64,000 bases of DNA from Struthio camelus (Eukaryota > Chordata > Aves > Struthioniformes > Struthionidae). The stretch is from positions 9,782,356 through 9,846,355 of the forward strand of contig NC_090943.1 in NCBI RefSeq assembly GCF_040807025.1. The letters are read 5' to 3'. Positions 38,077-50,200 of the stretch are shown here, piece by piece (positions within the stretch are counted from its first letter, which is position 1; every line of letters starts with the position of its first letter). The position numbers and the translations under genes are program-made. The notes under the pieces were generated by a model that saw only the letters and a program-made list of their open reading frames with translations, had not been told where the DNA came from and ran no database searches.

Positions 38077-39442
38077 AAGAGAAGCATGCAAATGTTTTAT
38101 CTGCAATATTGCCTTTCCTTTGGAGCAGGGTGGGGGAGAAAAATACAGAAAAAAAATCACCCTCACAAATATCAGTACTAGTCATCATCCAAACTTTCCA
38201 AAAATCACTGAAACTAATCAAAATTCTGCATCTCATGCCATGTACTGTGCAGGGACGTATCAAGTAAGTGAAAAATATACGTACTCTGCTTGGATGTGCT
38301 GACACATACCCCTGTCAGATATAATTAAGGCTCCCATTCTTTGTCTTTCCTACCACTAGTTCTATATATTAAGTTCCATTCTAATTTAATTACCCTTATT
38401 GCAGCATTTCTTCATTCAAAATGAATAGCTTCTAGGAATGGTGCTTTCAGGGGAACACAGTGGGGTTTTTTTTTTGTTTTCTTTTTTTCACACTAGTAAT
38501 TGGCATTTGCAGTAAGCATAGGGAAAACCCAATTCCCAGTGCCATGGGGAAGATAATGAAATTTGCACCGTTCTAAGAAATTAGAAGGGATTTGGAGGTT
38601 TAAAACAACTTTTACAAAATAAAACAAGAAACTTATGTTAGCTTTTGTTCCAGGCAGCAAACGGGAGGCTCACAGGCAAGCTAAAGCTTTGTAAAGCAAT
38701 ACATCTCCCATATTAATATCACTTATGTGCAGCTCAGAAGCACCTGAAGGCCCCCTCTAAGCTTGAGACCCCATCGTTCTAGTGCTGTTCAAGTAGGTTA
38801 CGATAAGTCATCCGTGCCATCTAGAGTTCACAACAAGAGCTAGCTGAAAATTTCCCCCAGGACCATTTTTTCTGATAGAAAGTGAAATGCCTGCAAAATT
38901 ATCTGTTTTAACCCTACCATAATTATTTCAGGTCAGTGGAATAAACCTAGACAGCTTCTGCTCTGCTTCAGCACAGCATCTGCTGCTCAAGGGCTGCTGT
39001 GCACCAGGGTTTCTGAGGACGTGTGCCCTTCTGCTGCCTGGGAGCGCTGTCTGGTTTGGATTTCAGGACTCTCTGCATTTCTCTGGAAATCTTGAAGGTA
39101 TTGTTCATGCAAGGACAGATCTGCCCTGCAGGACACATTGAATGAGTGTGATGCCTCCAAGACCTGCCAGTGGTCTGTCCACACACCCACGAGCTGGTGC
39201 TCTTCAGACAAACTCCCATGCCCAGATCACTTGGGTAGTATGTGAGTACAGATGTTTACTTCTGCCAAGGAAATCCTTTTTCTTACCAGACAGCATGGTG
39301 CTTCATGGGGCACTTGTTGCCCCATTTCAGGCATATTACTGAAGGAAGCTAAAATACAGAGCAAGTGGAGTTTCCAGAAGGGGACAAGAAATCTGTTCCT
39401 GAAACACACCAGAAGCAACTATGTCATGATTACAAAGACCTT

Positions 39443-39465
39443 AAAAAAAAAAAAAAAAAAAAAAA
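39443..39465 (+). repeat. Poly-A run (A23)
   Basis: Uninterrupted run of 23 A, the longest homopolymer in the window. The sequence upstream (about 39250-39442) has no intron-like signals or recognised gene, so I cannot say whether it is the tail of a retrotransposed transcript or a simple slippage tract. Confidence 0.92.
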
Positions 39466-42400
39466 GGAAACATCATCTGAGTGTAACTGAAAGGTCAGCC
39501 TTGCTTTATTTTCTTATATAAGAATAAAAATTGCTGCAGATTCTGTATATACCATTATATTTTGAACTAAAGAGGTACATAAATAAGATGAGCAAATGAG
39601 GAAAAAATAGGTAAAGGACAGTGTTCTCAGGCGACTCAAGACCAAGTATCTTTTGTTCTCAGTCCTAAAATTTAAAGCCACCAATTATTTGGGGTGTTTC
39701 CATTTTTAAACAACCCACATAGGCTTATATTTTGCAAAATTGGTATTTGTCACTTCCTGTAAAACAACTTCTTTTAAGAGCTTTTGTTTTGGCAGCCAAT
39801 CATTAAGGCATACAGATTTTCAGCTGCTTTTGGAAATTAAGTCTCTATGTATTTAAGAAGAAAAATGTCCCATGAGTTCAACACGCTCTCCTTCTTGCAT
39901 CTTTTCCAAAGGCATGCGTGATGAACAATCTGTCTAGGCATAACTTTTTCAGTAACTTTTTTCAGTTCAGCTGCACTACGCTTTTGCCGACTGAAATAAT
40001 TGCAGAAAGCAACAATCCACACAGAGAGCAGCAAGAAGTCCCTCAAAGTCTGACCCTGAGCGTTGCTTAAATCTCCCAGTTTAGCATCATCCAACTGTGA
40101 ATTTCATCAGTGTGCTGCTAAATCATATTGCTGGCATTTGGAGTACACAATGGGTTATTGATATTTCCTTGAAATATTATACAACTCCTAGACGATGTAA
40201 TCCATCATGAGAGTGAAAACAGATAATTTCTTGGGAGCACTTTGAAGCCCTGCATTCAGTTTTCTTTCTGGTTAAGCCCACTTGCTGGTCCTATTGTTTT
40301 GCTGCCTGTTTGAATTGTCACTTATAAATTGCTCTGCGTACAACTAACTCTTGTGTAAAAGGCTTCAACAATAGCAATATACAGTCAAATGCACATAATT
40401 GCTTTTACAAAAGGAAAAAAAAATCACATCAAGGTACATAAACCTCGGTCCCTGTGTACTGCAGTTTAAAATAGATTATGCCCTATGGCTGATAATGTAC
40501 TCCAGTTATAACCATTATGAGTCTACTAAATAAGCCAATTATTGTTCTAACAAGGCATTCATTAGTAATCTGGACAGAGAGCACATAGATGGTATATAAC
40601 AGCTGGAAGTGACTAAGAAAAGCAGAAAAGTGATGGGATGAAGGCATAGGTATAATAAGTGGAACTGCAGCCCTTTTCAAAGAGCTGGCATTAATTAGGA
40701 AAAACAGCAACCAACTACCAGCAAAGCAAGCTCCATCTTGCTTGATTTCTGATGAGCACAATGCTTTCCTAAGCCTTTAACACAGGGGGAAACCAAACAG
40801 CAGACCTCTAAATAGACACCACTGGAGCGAGCATGACCTAGGCTCTGCCCCCCAGCCCAGGCACTCTCAAGTTAACGGCAGTTGTGTGAGTGTAGCTCAA
40901 AGGCACCACACCACACTAGGAAATTAGCAATGTGGTAATATAGGACAGGCCATCTGAGAATCATTTAAGCTAAGCAGCGCTGTCATTTGTTTGCGTAACA
41001 TAAGCCTGATCTATAAAGTTCCCCAGCTTCAAGTGGTGCTTGAATGACAGATGAGTCATAGCCCTATGGAGCTATGTGATGGCTGCCACGTGGTTCAGCT
41101 GATAAAATGATTGATTCCCGTTGCTAAGAGATCTCAGGCTCGCTCTGCAAACACTAAGTCTATAAGCCATTCTGACCCGCAAGCTAACAGTAAATTCCTG
41201 CCAGAAGGATCTGGGTGCTACCACCATCGTGCAATGCCACAAGCCCAGACAAGGAAGAGCAGTGATTTTTGGTGGAATATTCCCTCTGCAGCACTGACAC
41301 ATCACAGAGCTTGATGGGAGAAATTCTCTAATTAGGGCTTTTTGTTGTTGTTTTTGCTCCTGTCCAGGTCAGGAGCACAAGTTTTAGCCAGTGAATCTCT
41401 GGGAGAAAAATCCTCTCCCTGAGAATAGTTATGTCAATCACTTAGACCAGTGCAAAAATATCATAGATCAAGGATGCTGCTGCGGAGGCGATGGTGCAGC
41501 AGGCAAGAGGTTGTAGCTCTGCCCTGCAGCCGGGAGGAGGGTCAGTCCAGCTCTTTCACAGCCCCCCACCGAGCACGAGAGGTACGTTGTGCTGCCGGGG
41601 TCGCAGCAGCTAGCGCTAACATACTGAATGTTTGCTCAGGCTTGTGCCAGGGGCTTCCCTGGGACCTGGCTCTCCCAGGCCTGGGAAGATGTGAATGGAG
41701 CTCAGAGGAACTAAGCCTCCTTGGTGGAAAATCAGGGTAGCCGAGGACTGATTGCATATGTTTACTGGTCTCATTAACACCTGCCTGCTTGAAGTACCAG
41801 CCTCTCTCCGTTCCCCTGTCCCAGGTAAGGGCTGCAGTGCTAGCAGAGAAACCCACATGCCTGCAGTATGATGTCCAGGGCCCTTGGTTTTGGCTGAGAG
41901 TAGTGGTTTTTGCTAGCGCTTTTGCACAGGGCTAGCCACCCCAGCGTCTCCTGCAGTCCCCTAGCCATCCTCTCGCTAGCAATGGCAGCCACCCTGTAAG
42001 AGAAGGGCAGTGTTCGCCCACAGGTGCACGGGCCGTCCCGGAAGGAGAGCCCACAGGGGTACCGTGGCAGAAGAGATGTTCTCCCACCTCCGCTGGAGGG
42101 GGCTTTCACACACATCATGCTGGGAAGAGGCAGGAACCCAGAGGCGAAGCAACAGCAACCTTGACACAGAGTACCTTGATGTGAAGCCTTTCTAGTTTTC
42201 CCGGTCTCGTTTAGACCAGAAATGCAGCTAATCCCATGAAGGGATGACAGCTCAGGGCCCTACTGAGCAGGCAGCACGGAGAGAACAAAAAAAGGCAGGG
42301 ACTTCCCAAAGTCACAGCAAAGAAGACCTGCCAGCTCACACAAGCAGTTCACGCAAAGGCTGCAAATGGAAAGTCAATGGTGGTGTCTTACTGTAAATTA

Positions 42401-42926
42401 GAAAAAGGTGACTTTGCGCAAGGTCTCTCTCACACATCTTGCTCATTAAATTCTGCACTGATGCAGAAGACGACTAACGCTACTCAACGACACGTCTCCC
42501 AAAGCTTCCTGTTTGGGTTTGCTGTTGGATCTCCCTCCCACCTACATTTGGAAAATGCAGCCGCTGATACACTGTGGAGGAGAGAAAAAACAATAGTAAC
42601 TTTGATTGCAAACTGAATACATTTTATAAAGCGCAATCCAACAGCTTTGGCTATCTTTAAACTGGCTGAAGATATCTGATGACATGGTCAGATATATCTG
42701 GGTGAATCACTCACAAATTACTGAAAGACTTGCAAGATTTGTTGAGGTGAAAAGGAGGAGGGAGAAAGGGATGTTGCCAAACAAAAGCCCCTCATCAGTT
42801 CTCGTGCTTAGAATGAGACTCAAAACAAAGGTAATAAGGTGCCTTCCAGTTTGACTAAGGGGAGAAGGTCTACTGTAGCAGATGCATCAACATATCTCTG
42901 TAAATACCAAACATTTACCTTCAGTC

Positions 42927-42943
42927 TTTTTTTTTTTTTTTTT
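42927..42943 (+). repeat. Poly-T run (T17)
   Basis: Uninterrupted run of 17 T, equivalent to a minus-strand A tract. No retrotransposed gene is recognised next to it. Confidence 0.92.
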
Positions 42944-44981
42944 GCATGTAGCAGTTCTAAGTTGCCCCAGGTGCTGCTTTCCTTGAGATGAAAAATACTG
43001 CAAAGAGAAGAGAAGGCACAATTTTCTCCAGAACTAATACTTGCTCTCAAATAGCAAAGAACGGATCTGGACCTATGGTAAGAGTGAAACTCAGCTAAGA
43101 ATCAAAGACTTTGTTACTTAATTTGTGACGATGTGGTAGGAGGTTGTCAATCAGATGGATTGCCGGTGGGAAACAACTTCAAGCCATCTGAGACGGCAAC
43201 AGGGCTTGCCAAGGGAAGGTGATTTCAGCCTTCCCTTATTTATTGGATTTGCCTGTATCTTACGAAGGTTTTGTTTTCTATCTCTTTGGGAAGCCAAGGA
43301 GCTGTCTGCTTATTTATATATGCAAAATAAAAAAGTATGCAAATGCTGAGTTTGTAAACAGTATCTTACAAAAATCTTGCACTGAAGACAATGGTCATAT
43401 TGTCTTGTTAAAACACTGCCATGTGGACCTTAACAGCAGGTGCTGACACGCAGGCACCAAATCTTCTCCACTGCTAAGTTATATATATTTTCAGTAACTG
43501 CTTTCTGACAGTAACTGAAAAATTCAGTTGCATCTATTGTCTCTCTGCTTTTCAGATTTTCTGCAAAGATTGGTCCCTTTGGGAGGGATTCACCTTGCCT
43601 TACTGTAGCAGACTGATTCAGTTGCCAGCTCACAGACGTGCCCATACAGGACCTGCACAAATTCACACCTCTCAGCTCTGCTCTTTCTTGCACAGACCCC
43701 CAGTGATGGGCCAGCTCTGGGGTCCCTTCATTACCACTCAGACGCAGTGGAGAGCTAGACATCAGCAATGCCAACTGCACACATAAACACCTCCATCCAG
43801 TGTTTTCACATGAAGCTGAATCCCACCTTTACCGTGCACCTGACCCATTTTAGAGGTCCTCTTCAGCATACCATGTGAATTATATCCTTTCCTCCCCTGA
43901 CTTTATCCCTGTGGACGGTATGAAGAGGTGGCTACCTCAGATGTGGATGCCTATGTTGCAACTGTCCACTGGAGATGTGTTGGGTGTCAGAGACAGCCAA
44001 AGGTACACGGCCCTGTGGACAAGGCGGAGCCTTCTGCAGCAGCAACGGGAGCCCAGGCAGGACACTCCTAGCATCTCAGTGTCCCTCAACACCTACGGAT
44101 AAAAGAGTTCTACCTTTCACCAGCTGGCTCCCATCCTGTGTGTCCCCAGGTCCACACTGGTTGGACAACTTGCCAGCAGGCATTGCTGTTTCTTCCAGTC
44201 AATGCTTTAGGTGAAATCACCCTTCAGTATGGGTGTCACCCTCCAAAATGAGAAAGAAGAGATGGAGAGGGACTGCGTGGATCCCCCTCTCTCATGGATG
44301 ACCTATCTTACACAGCCCTCCAGAAATGCTGGAGGAATACCACTGAGTGGAAGGGGAGCCACAAGGAGGAAGGGCCATGCCCCCTGCCACTGCAGCACCA
44401 CCCAGGGCTGAAAAGGGAAAACTCTGGGAGGAAAAGAAGAGGCAAGCTAACGAAAACAGCACTGGATTACCTCTTCTATGGCACAGGGAGGAAAGCTGCC
44501 ATCCCCATCACTGGTGAGGCTCCAGGTGCCTTCACTTGAGTCAGGATTCACCCCTAAAAGCCTTTCTTTCCCTGATTCTCTCATTTAGCTTAGCATGGCA
44601 GTGAGACGTGTGCAGCATCTAATGTATTTTCAATACGTCAGCATTCAAAAAGTGGTGGAGAAGCAGAGATGTATGAGGATCTCCAAGCAGCCTGTACTTA
44701 AAAATGTGTGTGTTGAACCCATTCTCATTCTCCTAGTCCCTTTTTATAGTCTTTATAGGGTTAATCCTGCTCTCTTGTCTACTAGTAAAAATGCAGGGGT
44801 TTCCAGGAGCTTACACAGGTGGCGATGACTGTGACTAGCAGTATTGTTGCATGCAACTCCTACCTCTTAATCCTGGCTTCAGCTCTTCAGTAAAAGCTAT
44901 ACGGGGCATGAGAAAGTGAAGTCAAAGGGCAGGTGTCCAGAGAGATGCCCTGCAGTAGCTGCCCAGTGTGGCTCCAGACCA

Positions 44982-45003
44982 TTCCTGTGCCTCAGTTTCC
45001 CCA
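44982..45003 (+). mobile_element. Possible MIR core remnant
   Basis: CCTGTGCCTCAGTTTCCCCA is nearly identical to the most conserved phrase of the MIR core (CTGTGCCTCAGTTTCCCCA). The flanks do not extend the match clearly, so only the core is called. Confidence 0.4.
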
Positions 45004-45010
45004 CGGACGT

Positions 45011-47192
45011 AACCCAGAGCTCCCTACCGGCCTTGCCAGTGATCTCAGGCCAGACTTGTTATTTGTGGAGTTGGCTGAGAGATGAGATGAAAGGTTCCAC
45101 GTCAGTGCAGAGTAAATTGTTATTAAATGAGAGCTAATGAATGATCACACGAATCCCAAACTGGAGCAATTAGCCATTCTGCAGCTGCCAGAGGGTATTT
45201 TCCCTGCTGCTACAGTTGCCTCTAGGTGGCTGATTTTTAAATTACTCTTTCCTCTTTGCTTCAAGACATTGCCTTGGGAGCCAATCAAGCCTTTCTTTCC
45301 GAGTATATGAGAGTGCTCATTTACATCCAAGAGCGGTGCCCCGGTACAGTTCAGGTGGGGCTGGCCCCGCAGTCTGCATGCAGTTTATTCCTGTTGAAAA
45401 AGGTGATTTCCTTGAAGAGAGGATAAACGCTGTGTGGTTACAAGGCACCTTTACACAGACACACCTTCAAGAGAAGCTGTATTCAGGACCTTCATCCGCG
45501 GCACACACATGGGATCTTAGGTCCATAGGCAACCGTGGGCTTTACTGTGCAGAAAATCCTGCCTCATGCTTTGCAGCAGAGCCCATAGCAAACTAAGAGC
45601 ATTACTTGCCACGAAAGTTTCTGCTGGCACAGAGGCTGGGTGCAGGGGCAGGATTTGGCGTCTCAGGTCAGGTCTGGGGCCAGGGCAGCCCTGACGCTGC
45701 TCCTTCACGGTACCATTGCTCTCTCCATAAGGTCCATCTGTGCTGGAGAAATGTCTGCTCATGAAACAGAGGGTTGAGGAAAGAAGGCTAGTTGTTCTTC
45801 TTTGAGAGAAAGCCTGGGCACACTCCCTGTTTCCTAAATATATTTATTTCCCTACAAATAGCCATCTTTAAAATTAACAGAGAAGAGTTACTGGAGCGTC
45901 ATCATGGCAGCAGTGAGTTTTTTTTTTTTAATTAAACATGGGCCCTCTTCAATAGGAGCAATTTTCTTAATTTGTTACAAAACCTCTCAGTTTGATACAG
46001 AACTGCCACCCTGCTCCTCAAAGAGCTGCTTAAACAGGTATTGTAACTTTTGTGCCAGGATATAGGGAGACCAAGGCAGGACAGCTAAGTGAGTCGCTAA
46101 AGTCCCCTGCGAGGCTGAAACAAGGACTCTGGAGTCCTGCCGTGAGCCGTGTGCTCACAGGGTCACTGCTGCTGATGGCTTTACAATGTTATTGAAAACC
46201 AGGAGACAAGCCCAGCTTGTCAAGAGATTGGCTTTAAACATATAACAGGCTTAGAAAAAAAATCCTCCTTTGTGACTCGTGATTGCTCGAAAGAACCCCA
46301 TCTCAGCATGTTTTCTGCAGCACGGCAGGCTGTGGCCACGAATGTTGGGTTTTCTGTAGCCAGATGGTCCCAAGCCACAGGGGATGAAGTGCAATGTAAC
46401 ATTGAGAGACATCAGATGCAATCACAAGTGTGGCAGCTCTGGGCCTCTTCCTTGAATTTTCACATTTCATGCACATTGGGTCCCCTTTGTGGGTGCAAGA
46501 GGGGGCTCTGTGCGTGCCCCAACTTCCATGCGAGTGTGGCAGAATAGATTTAGGCAACTGGTTTGCTGGGGCCTGTGCTGCTTTTTTTTTCATCACAGAT
46601 CTGGGAAATAACTGTTGGAGGACATAAAATATTATATGTTGCAGTGTTTGGTCCTCTCTTGCAAGCATTTCTCATCATCTTCCTTATAGCTCGCATAATG
46701 ATTTTACTCCCCCATAAATAAAGCCCTTTTGCTTCCTGCAAGCTGTTTAACCATCGCCTTGCACCGCACGCCGTGCAGTGGGAGACTTTGTCGTTCCCAT
46801 CAGTCACTTCCACAGCTCCTTTGTCCGCCTCCTGCTCCAGCTGGGAATATGTGCAAACCCTTCCTACCAGTAAACCAAGAGCAGCTGGATGGGATCTCAG
46901 CTGTAAGCCAACAGTAACCAACTTATTTCAGCCTATTTTTCCTGATTAACTGCACCTTTTTTAGCACTTACCTCAGTCTCCCGTTATCAATGCAATTTTT
47001 GCCTTGCTCAGAGAGCTGCTGGCTAGGGAGGATTTGTTCCAAGAGGAGAGGACTGCAAGAATTAGCCTAATGCTGCCAGAGCTTTGGCTGGCATTTCTAG
47101 CCAGCCCTCTCATTTTCTCTTCAGGTTATAGCCAGTTCTGCCGGGTGCATCCAGCTATGTTTGTACTTCATCAATACAAAAAAAATGACTTC
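45011..47192. other. Unique non-coding sequence
   Basis: Short frames on both strands without recognised domains, and a T/A low-complexity run near 45918-45935. Nothing else is supported. Confidence 0.4.
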
Positions 47193-47230
47193 ATTGCCAT
47201 GGAGACAGCTATACTTTGCATCTTAATTAA
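47193..47230 (+). promoter_or_regulatory. Candidate enhancer core: X-box, POU-like and homeodomain sites
   Basis: ATTGCCATGGAGAC (47193-47206) is close to the palindromic RFX X-box GTTGCCATGGCAAC. Nine bases downstream lies TTTGCATCTTAATTAA (47215-47230), which combines a POU/octamer-like TTTGCAT with a perfect TTAATTAA homeodomain palindrome. The density of specific motifs within 38 bp in a gene-free, AT-rich surrounding is the reason for the call. The sequence further on (to about 47420) also reads as complex rather than repetitive. Activity and target gene are unknown. Confidence 0.3.
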
Positions 47231-50200
47231 GCAATGACAGATACCCTACTGATAAAGGCAATCTTTCGCTATGGATCTCCCTTGACTTAAAGTTACAGTA
47301 TTCCCATTTATTATTAGATGCTTCTGAAATTGAAATGTTGTCAGGTGATTAGCAGGGAGTTATGTATTAATATTTTTGTTGTGTTGAGGTTCTGCTGTGA
47401 ATAAATATTTCTCACGGGTGAGACAGGCAAATATTCTGGGCTTAAACAGAATGGGACGGCAAGAATTTTATTTGGTTTTGCATGGCATAAACTCCACCAC
47501 TTAAGGCTGGGATTTGGTGGGAGAGAAGAAACAGCCGCAAGAGTATAGGAAGCAAAGGCAGCTGCTGATGTCTCAGGCGGCAGGCTGTCTGCATAGGAAC
47601 ACCCATTGCAAGACCCTGCTACACACTGGGAGCATGTGCCTGGTTTTTATTTCCAGACTAAGACTCTTCTGTACTGGAAGGATAGCTCTCTGTGGACAGA
47701 AAAGTGTGATCAGCAAGGGAATGACCATGGATCTGCATGTGGTGCTGATATTGCAACCAAGCTAGCTTAAAGGTCTCCAAAGGTGGAAAAGTCGAGCACT
47801 CAAAGGGCAGGAGACACTCATAGCTAGATTTGCAGCCCTAGCAGCTTTTGCTCAGTAGTTCTGACACCGAAACCTTGTTTTCACCTCTTCTGTAGTGAAA
47901 AGACGTTGCACAAGTAAGGTCTTTGTGCAAGCCTGTGCACCTGGCAGCAAAAGGAAAGGATGGCTGGACTCAGCTAGCCAGGCTGCTGTTCAGGGAGAAA
48001 TGGAGCGATGAGGCAGCCCATCAGATGGAGCTAACCAGCTACAGTGTGTGGCCACAGGCCTTCTTCAATGCAGGCTATGTAACCACGAAACCCCTGCACC
48101 AAGCTCCCTTTCTCAGGGATGTATCTGCAGCACTCCCGTTTGTGTCTCAGGGCTTCACCATCATTAATGAATCTGTCACCACAGCATTTATCACTTTCAG
48201 TAGTTTTATTATCCTTTTGCTCTGCATTGGGCACTGGAGTAGCAAGAAACACACTATAATTGCCCAAAGTATCCACTAATTTGAGATGCCCAAGGAATAA
48301 GGATGGGAACTTGCGTGGAGCTGGCGAAAAATTGCATCTGAACCTGTTCTCATCCAGTGACGGCGCATTGGCCTCAGAGGGTTCAGGCGCTGAACCAGAC
48401 AGATCAGATCCTTAGAAATGAGGCTTATAGCTCACCTCTGATGAGCTTTATGGGCAGAATGGAGCTTTGGGGCTTTTCTGGCAGCCCAATTGCTTGTTTG
48501 TATCAACAATGTTGTTTTGTAGATGTCCCAGTGGTCTTGTGGGCTGAGTCATCAGTCGTGTACAGAGAATAGCACAAGTAACACTTGATTGCCATTGTCA
48601 GGGAAGTTTAGGAAAAATAGTAATACTTTTAAGAAATATCCAACAGCAATGCTCAGCTCCCTGTCCAGCCCGGCTCATTAGCCAGAGACTGCTGCAGAAA
48701 TAGGAGAGCGTTCTCTTCTAGTCAGCCAAGGATTTGCAAAACATGCCAGTAATGCTATATCTGCTTTTTGCGTGTGTCTTTACGTGCTCTTTGCATTACT
48801 CCAACAGCTGGTGTCTCTAAGCAGAAGACTGAATTCTCAGGGCAAGAAAAAATAATAGTAAAAAAAAAAATCTCATCTGGTATATAGGAACAAATAAACA
48901 TTTAAGAACTCCCAGACCTTCAAAATAGGACAGAATTTGGACATAAGGAGGGCAGAGGTTGTTGCTTGCCCTTTAGATGAGGGTGAACTTCTCCTTAAGA
49001 GGTGTAAAGGAAGCAACTGCATGAGCAACTTACGGAGCCTGGTTTCTTGTGGATTTTTGTCCCACAGTTGATTTGCTGGTCTAAGAAAAAGTGTGACCTT
49101 AAATCAAAGCTTCAGCAGTTTTTATTTACATTTTTTCACATTTGTAAGGGCTTTTTGCCATATGAATTGGCTGGCACTTGATATGATCTGAACACACATT
49201 GCACCCTCCCCTTGGCTAAGGTGCACAATGCCTCTTTCTCTTCTGTCTGGCCACCCGTTTTTCCCCAAATTCAGAAGAACTTAGTTATCTCTGCAACCTT
49301 TTCTCACCCGACAGAATTTGCTGAACTCGGCCAAAGGCTCAGAAGCAATAGTGAAGATGAACATAAATAAGTAGCAGACTGACATGTTGACGCTGACACA
49401 CATTACAGGACACCAATACAGATCAGATGCAACAAATTATTTATTGGGTTCCAGTCTGCATGACAGGCATATTCTCTGCAGGCACATTCTGGCAGCGCTC
49501 TGTGCTACAAAACACAGCGACTCCTGCGTCAGAGGCACGGATTAGGCCAAGCTGATAACGGCCCTGAGAAGAGATGCAGCTGCGGCTGATGACAGAAAAC
49601 CTCCTTAACCTGCAGAATTGTGCTCTGGAGTTGTACTTCACTGAGGCAGTTCCTCTGTCTTTATGGCGAAAAGTAGAGAGGATGTTTCTTGTTCTGCCAA
49701 GTAAAACTGGAGTTAGCAGTCAGGTCAGGCACCTCCCAGGAGGATCATTTAGCTCTCATGCTCCTTTGAGCTTTATGGCATGCTGAGCAACTCCTGGCCT
49801 TGAAGGGCAGTACGCCTGTGCCAGAGTACACCAAAAAGTTAATTGGAGTGAACAGCAGTGAAAAAAGCCTGACCTTTTCCTGAATCTCAGCCCAATCCTG
49901 AGTAGCAGAGGTCATCCAATTAACAGAGAAACTGATGCTGGAAGAGAACTTTCTACTTTTAAGGAGTGATTTTGAGAACTGTTAGTGGGGCTCCATTGCA
50001 GCATGCTCAGTTTCAAGGCAAGATGTTTCTCACAGTGAGAAAACAGACACTTCTGCCCTCTGACATGGACAATCATTGTCAGCACTGAAACGGCTCCTTT
50101 AGCTCCAGCAGCATTACTCATCTTTTGTCTTCCCTTAACAGACAGAGATCGAGCACAGTCCTCTAAACCTTCTAAAATGATGGCCTTGATCCCTTCAGGC

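Larger units (their letters stand above)
38077..44981. other. Mostly unique non-coding sequence
   Basis: Contains T-rich low complexity at 38466-38487 and the A23 and T17 homopolymers listed separately. GC rises around 41.45-42.15 kb with overlapping frames on both strands. An 85-codon minus frame at 39837-40094 has natural-looking composition but no family I recognise. A donor-like CCAG/GTAAGG lies near 41824, without a paired acceptor that I can defend. Confidence 0.4.

Noticed and set aside
39837-40094. 85-codon minus-strand frame with natural-looking composition
   Set aside because: Frames of this length occur many times in the window by chance, and no family or splice context supports it.
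41450-42150. GC-rich region as a CpG island promoter
   Set aside because: CpG density is modest and discontinuous and there is no associated exon I can support.
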